A stretch of 64,000 bases of DNA from Cupriavidus phytohabitans (GTDB lineage: Bacteria; Pseudomonadota; Gammaproteobacteria; Burkholderiales; Burkholderiaceae), in assembly GCF_000426345.1 (NCBI RefSeq), contig NZ_AUFE01000025.1:1885-65884 (forward strand), written 5' to 3'. The notes beneath the pieces are model-generated. The model did no database searches. It was not told the origin of the DNA and was given only the letters and a program-made list of their open reading frames with translations. A program made the position numbers and the translations under genes. Shown here piece after piece: positions 62,428 to 64,000 of this stretch. Numbering within the stretch: position 1 is the stretch's first letter; every line of letters starts with the position of its first letter.

Positions 62428-62959
62428 GGTGGCCGGCAATCCATTGCTGGCAGGCCGCGGCCGTGGCCGTCACCCGGCTGTCGGGCCATTGCGCCAGCGC
62501 CGCGGCATCGCGGTACTGTGCGTCGCTGACCAGCGTGGCGAGCACCGGCGCCGCCGCGCCGGCCTTGCCTGCATGGGTCCGCAGGAACTGCGCCCACTCC
62601 GCACCGGCCATGCTCGCCACCTCTGTGCGCGGCCACGCCGCCAGGGCGGTGCGCTTGAGCAGTTCCGCCATGGCGACCAGCGCGCGCGCGCGCGCCTGCG
62701 GCGACGCGGACATGCTTGCGCGCAACCGTGCCAGCTCGGCCAGCGCCTCGCGGCGGTAGCGGTTGGCGCGGTAGCGGCGCCACCAGCGCCAGGTTGCGAA
62801 GGCCAGCAGCGCCAGCACGATCGCGCCGGCCACCGGCCAGCCGATGGTCTGCGGCCGCCACGACGGCGGCGGCGGCACGACCACCTCGGCCATCTGCTGG
62901 AGATCGCCGGCAATCGTGGCGCTGTCGGGCGCGGCCGTGCTGTGCGTCAGGTCGCTCAT
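62414..62959 (-). CDS. DUF4381 membrane protein
   Basis: 181 aa. One membrane helix (about 40-57, IGWPVAGAIVLALLAFATWR) near the start, then a basic Arg-rich segment (WWRRYRANRYRREALAELAR) and an alpha-helical cytoplasmic region. DUF4381 is regularly found in Bat operons and has no known activity. Start overlaps the DUF58 stop by 4 nt; stop overlaps batA by 14 nt. Confidence 0.83.
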   Translation of the reverse strand: MSDLTHSTAAPDSATIAGDLQQMAEVVVPPPPSWRPQTIGWPVAGAIVLALLAFATWRWWRRYRANRYRREALAELARLRASMSASPQARARALVAMAELLKRTALAAWPRTEVASMAGAEWAQFLRTHAGKAGAAAPVLATLVSDAQYRDAAALAQWPDSRVTATAAACQQWIAGHHVPV

Positions 62960-63984
62960 GGCCGTCCTCCCTGGCGGGCGCGCAGCGTTCCCCTGCCTTG
63001 CGGCAGCGCTTGCCCGAGCAGGCGGCGCAGCTGCAGCGGCGTTTCCTCCGCGGCCGACAGCGGCAGCAGCGGCACGCCGATGGCGCGGTGCCAGCCCAGC
63101 AGGTTGCGGCTCTGCGCATCGACGAAGTCGGCGATGCCCTTGCGCGTGGCGGTCTGCCCGAAGCCGAGCTCGACCTGCAGCTCGCCGTCGCTCACGACAA
63201 GGTGGCCGGAATCAGGCAGCTCAAGCAGGAACGGGTCATAGACCAGCATCGTCAGCAGGTCGTTGCGGGCGCTCATCGACAGCATCAGGTCACGCGTGGC
63301 CGCGTCATGCCCGTCGAAGTCGCTGATGACGATGACCAGGTGGTCATGCCGCGCCAGCCGTGCGGCGCGCTCGAGCGCGGCATTGAGCTGGCCGGCGCCG
63401 CGCCGGGCGGGGGCATCGGCACGTAGCGCCTGATTGTGGCGCGCGATCTCGCCAAGCAGGTGCTCCACGGCCTGGCGGCTGCGGCGCGGCGCGAGTTCGA
63501 TGCAGTCGCTGTCGCCGAACACGAGGCCGCCGACACGGTCTCCCTCCGACAGCACGCGCCACGCGGCAAGCGCAGCAGCCTCGGCGGCCACCACGGACTT
63601 CATCGCGCGACGGCTGCCGAAGAACATGTTGATGCGCTGGTCGACGAGCAGCAACACCGGCCGGTCCTTCTCCTCGCTGTACACGCGTACGTGCGGCTTG
63701 CCGGTGCGAGCCGTGACGCGCCAGTCCATGCTGCGGATATCGTCGCCGGGCAGGTAACCGCGCACTTCCTCGAAGGTCAGGCCGCGACCGCGTACCCGGG
63801 ATGCGTGCCGGCCGGCCAGCACGCTGCGCACCGGCTGGCGTGGCAGGAAATGGAAATCTCGCGCGGCGACTTCGAGCGCCGCCAGCGCAGCGGCATCGAC
63901 GCTGACACCGGGCTGCACGCGTGCGAGCCTGGCGGGTCCCGCCGGCACCGACGATCGGCCGAGCGAGGCAAGGTGGAAACGCAT
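62956..63984 (-). CDS. DUF58-domain protein
   Basis: 342 aa from the ATG at 63984, 16 nt from the window edge. DUF58 signature: RGRGLTFEEVRGYLPGDDIR SMDW and HVRVYSEEKDRPVLLLVDQR, followed by a VWA-like fold with IVISDFDGHD. DUF58 proteins co-occur with MoxR AAA+ ATPases and VWA proteins. The moxR gene is not visible but would be expected just to the right. First visible gene of the operon that runs leftward to batD. Confidence 0.88.
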   Translation of the reverse strand: MRFHLASLGRSSVPAGPARLARVQPGVSVDAAALAALEVAARDFHFLPRQPVRSVLAGRHASRVRGRGLTFEEVRGYLPGDDIRSMDWRVTARTGKPHVRVYSEEKDRPVLLLVDQRINMFFGSRRAMKSVVAAEAAALAAWRVLSEGDRVGGLVFGDSDCIELAPRRSRQAVEHLLGEIARHNQALRADAPARRGAGQLNAALERAARLARHDHLVIVISDFDGHDAATRDLMLSMSARNDLLTMLVYDPFLLELPDSGHLVVSDGELQVELGFGQTATRKGIADFVDAQSRNLLGWHRAIGVPLLPLSAAEETPLQLRRLLGQALPQGRGTLRARQGGRP

Positions 63985-64000
63985 GGCGCTGCCCGCCGCG

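Overview
The window is high-GC (roughly 65-68%), densely coded bacterial chromosome with long ATGA/TGATG-coupled gene runs. Gene content and order (dapB-bamE-fur next to a PhcA-type LysR regulator, tkt-gap, thiL-pgpA-pncC, aroQ-accB-accC-prmA, mpl-yqiA-ubiC) point to a beta-proteobacterium of the Burkholderiales, most likely Cupriavidus near C. necator/C. taiwanensis. I saw no prophage, insertion sequence, CRISPR array, tRNA or rRNA. Most of the window is core chromosome, not accessory DNA. All identifications come from reading motifs and protein families; no database search was run.

Layout. 1-2.2 kb: the end of pntB and an unusual response regulator with an insertion in its receiver domain. 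2.2-11.2 kb (minus strand): rRNA methyltransferase, DsbA-fold isomerase, hemJ, proA, holA, lptE, leuS, dapB. 11.3-19.3 kb: bamE and fur (divergent), phcA-like regulator, flavin reductase, gap and tkt, VOC protein, rsmE. 19.4-27.2 kb: DUF937 protein, a translationally coupled secreted RNase/barstar pair, maeB with a perfect 25-nt operator over its promoter, thiL-pgpA-pncC, pyrF. 27.4-38.4 kb: DMT transporter, corA behind a roughly 450-nt leader, then minus-strand runs rnb-like/tonB-like/aroE/mtgA and mpl/yqiA/ubiC/SDR.

38.6-47.8 kb (plus strand): an unrecognised nucleotidyltransferase-like gene, TlpA thioredoxin, aroQ, accB, accC, prmA, a zinc-ribbon/DUF3426 protein with a large hexanucleotide repeat tract, tpx, a PfkB kinase and a glycine-zipper lipoprotein. 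47.9-50.3 kb: a Lys/Ala histone H1-like gene followed by a cluster of stem-loops, a candidate 50-codon gene, and about 1 kb of compositionally odd DNA with no convincing gene. 50.3-58.3 kb: DUF2147 protein, TonB-dependent siderophore receptor with a Fur-box-like site, LysR/tautomerase divergent pair, aldo/keto reductase, two small (lipo)proteins, rdgC and a thioesterase. 58.4-64 kb: a Bat-type operon (DUF58, DUF4381, BatA, BatB/TPR fusion, BatD) in which every junction overlaps; its MoxR ATPase probably lies just beyond the right edge.

No wholly new multi-gene system is evident. The items most worth a second look are the corA leader with its short upstream ORF, the RNase/long-barstar pair, the maeB operator, the response regulator with a split receiver, and the nucleoid-protein locus at 47.9-50.3 kb.
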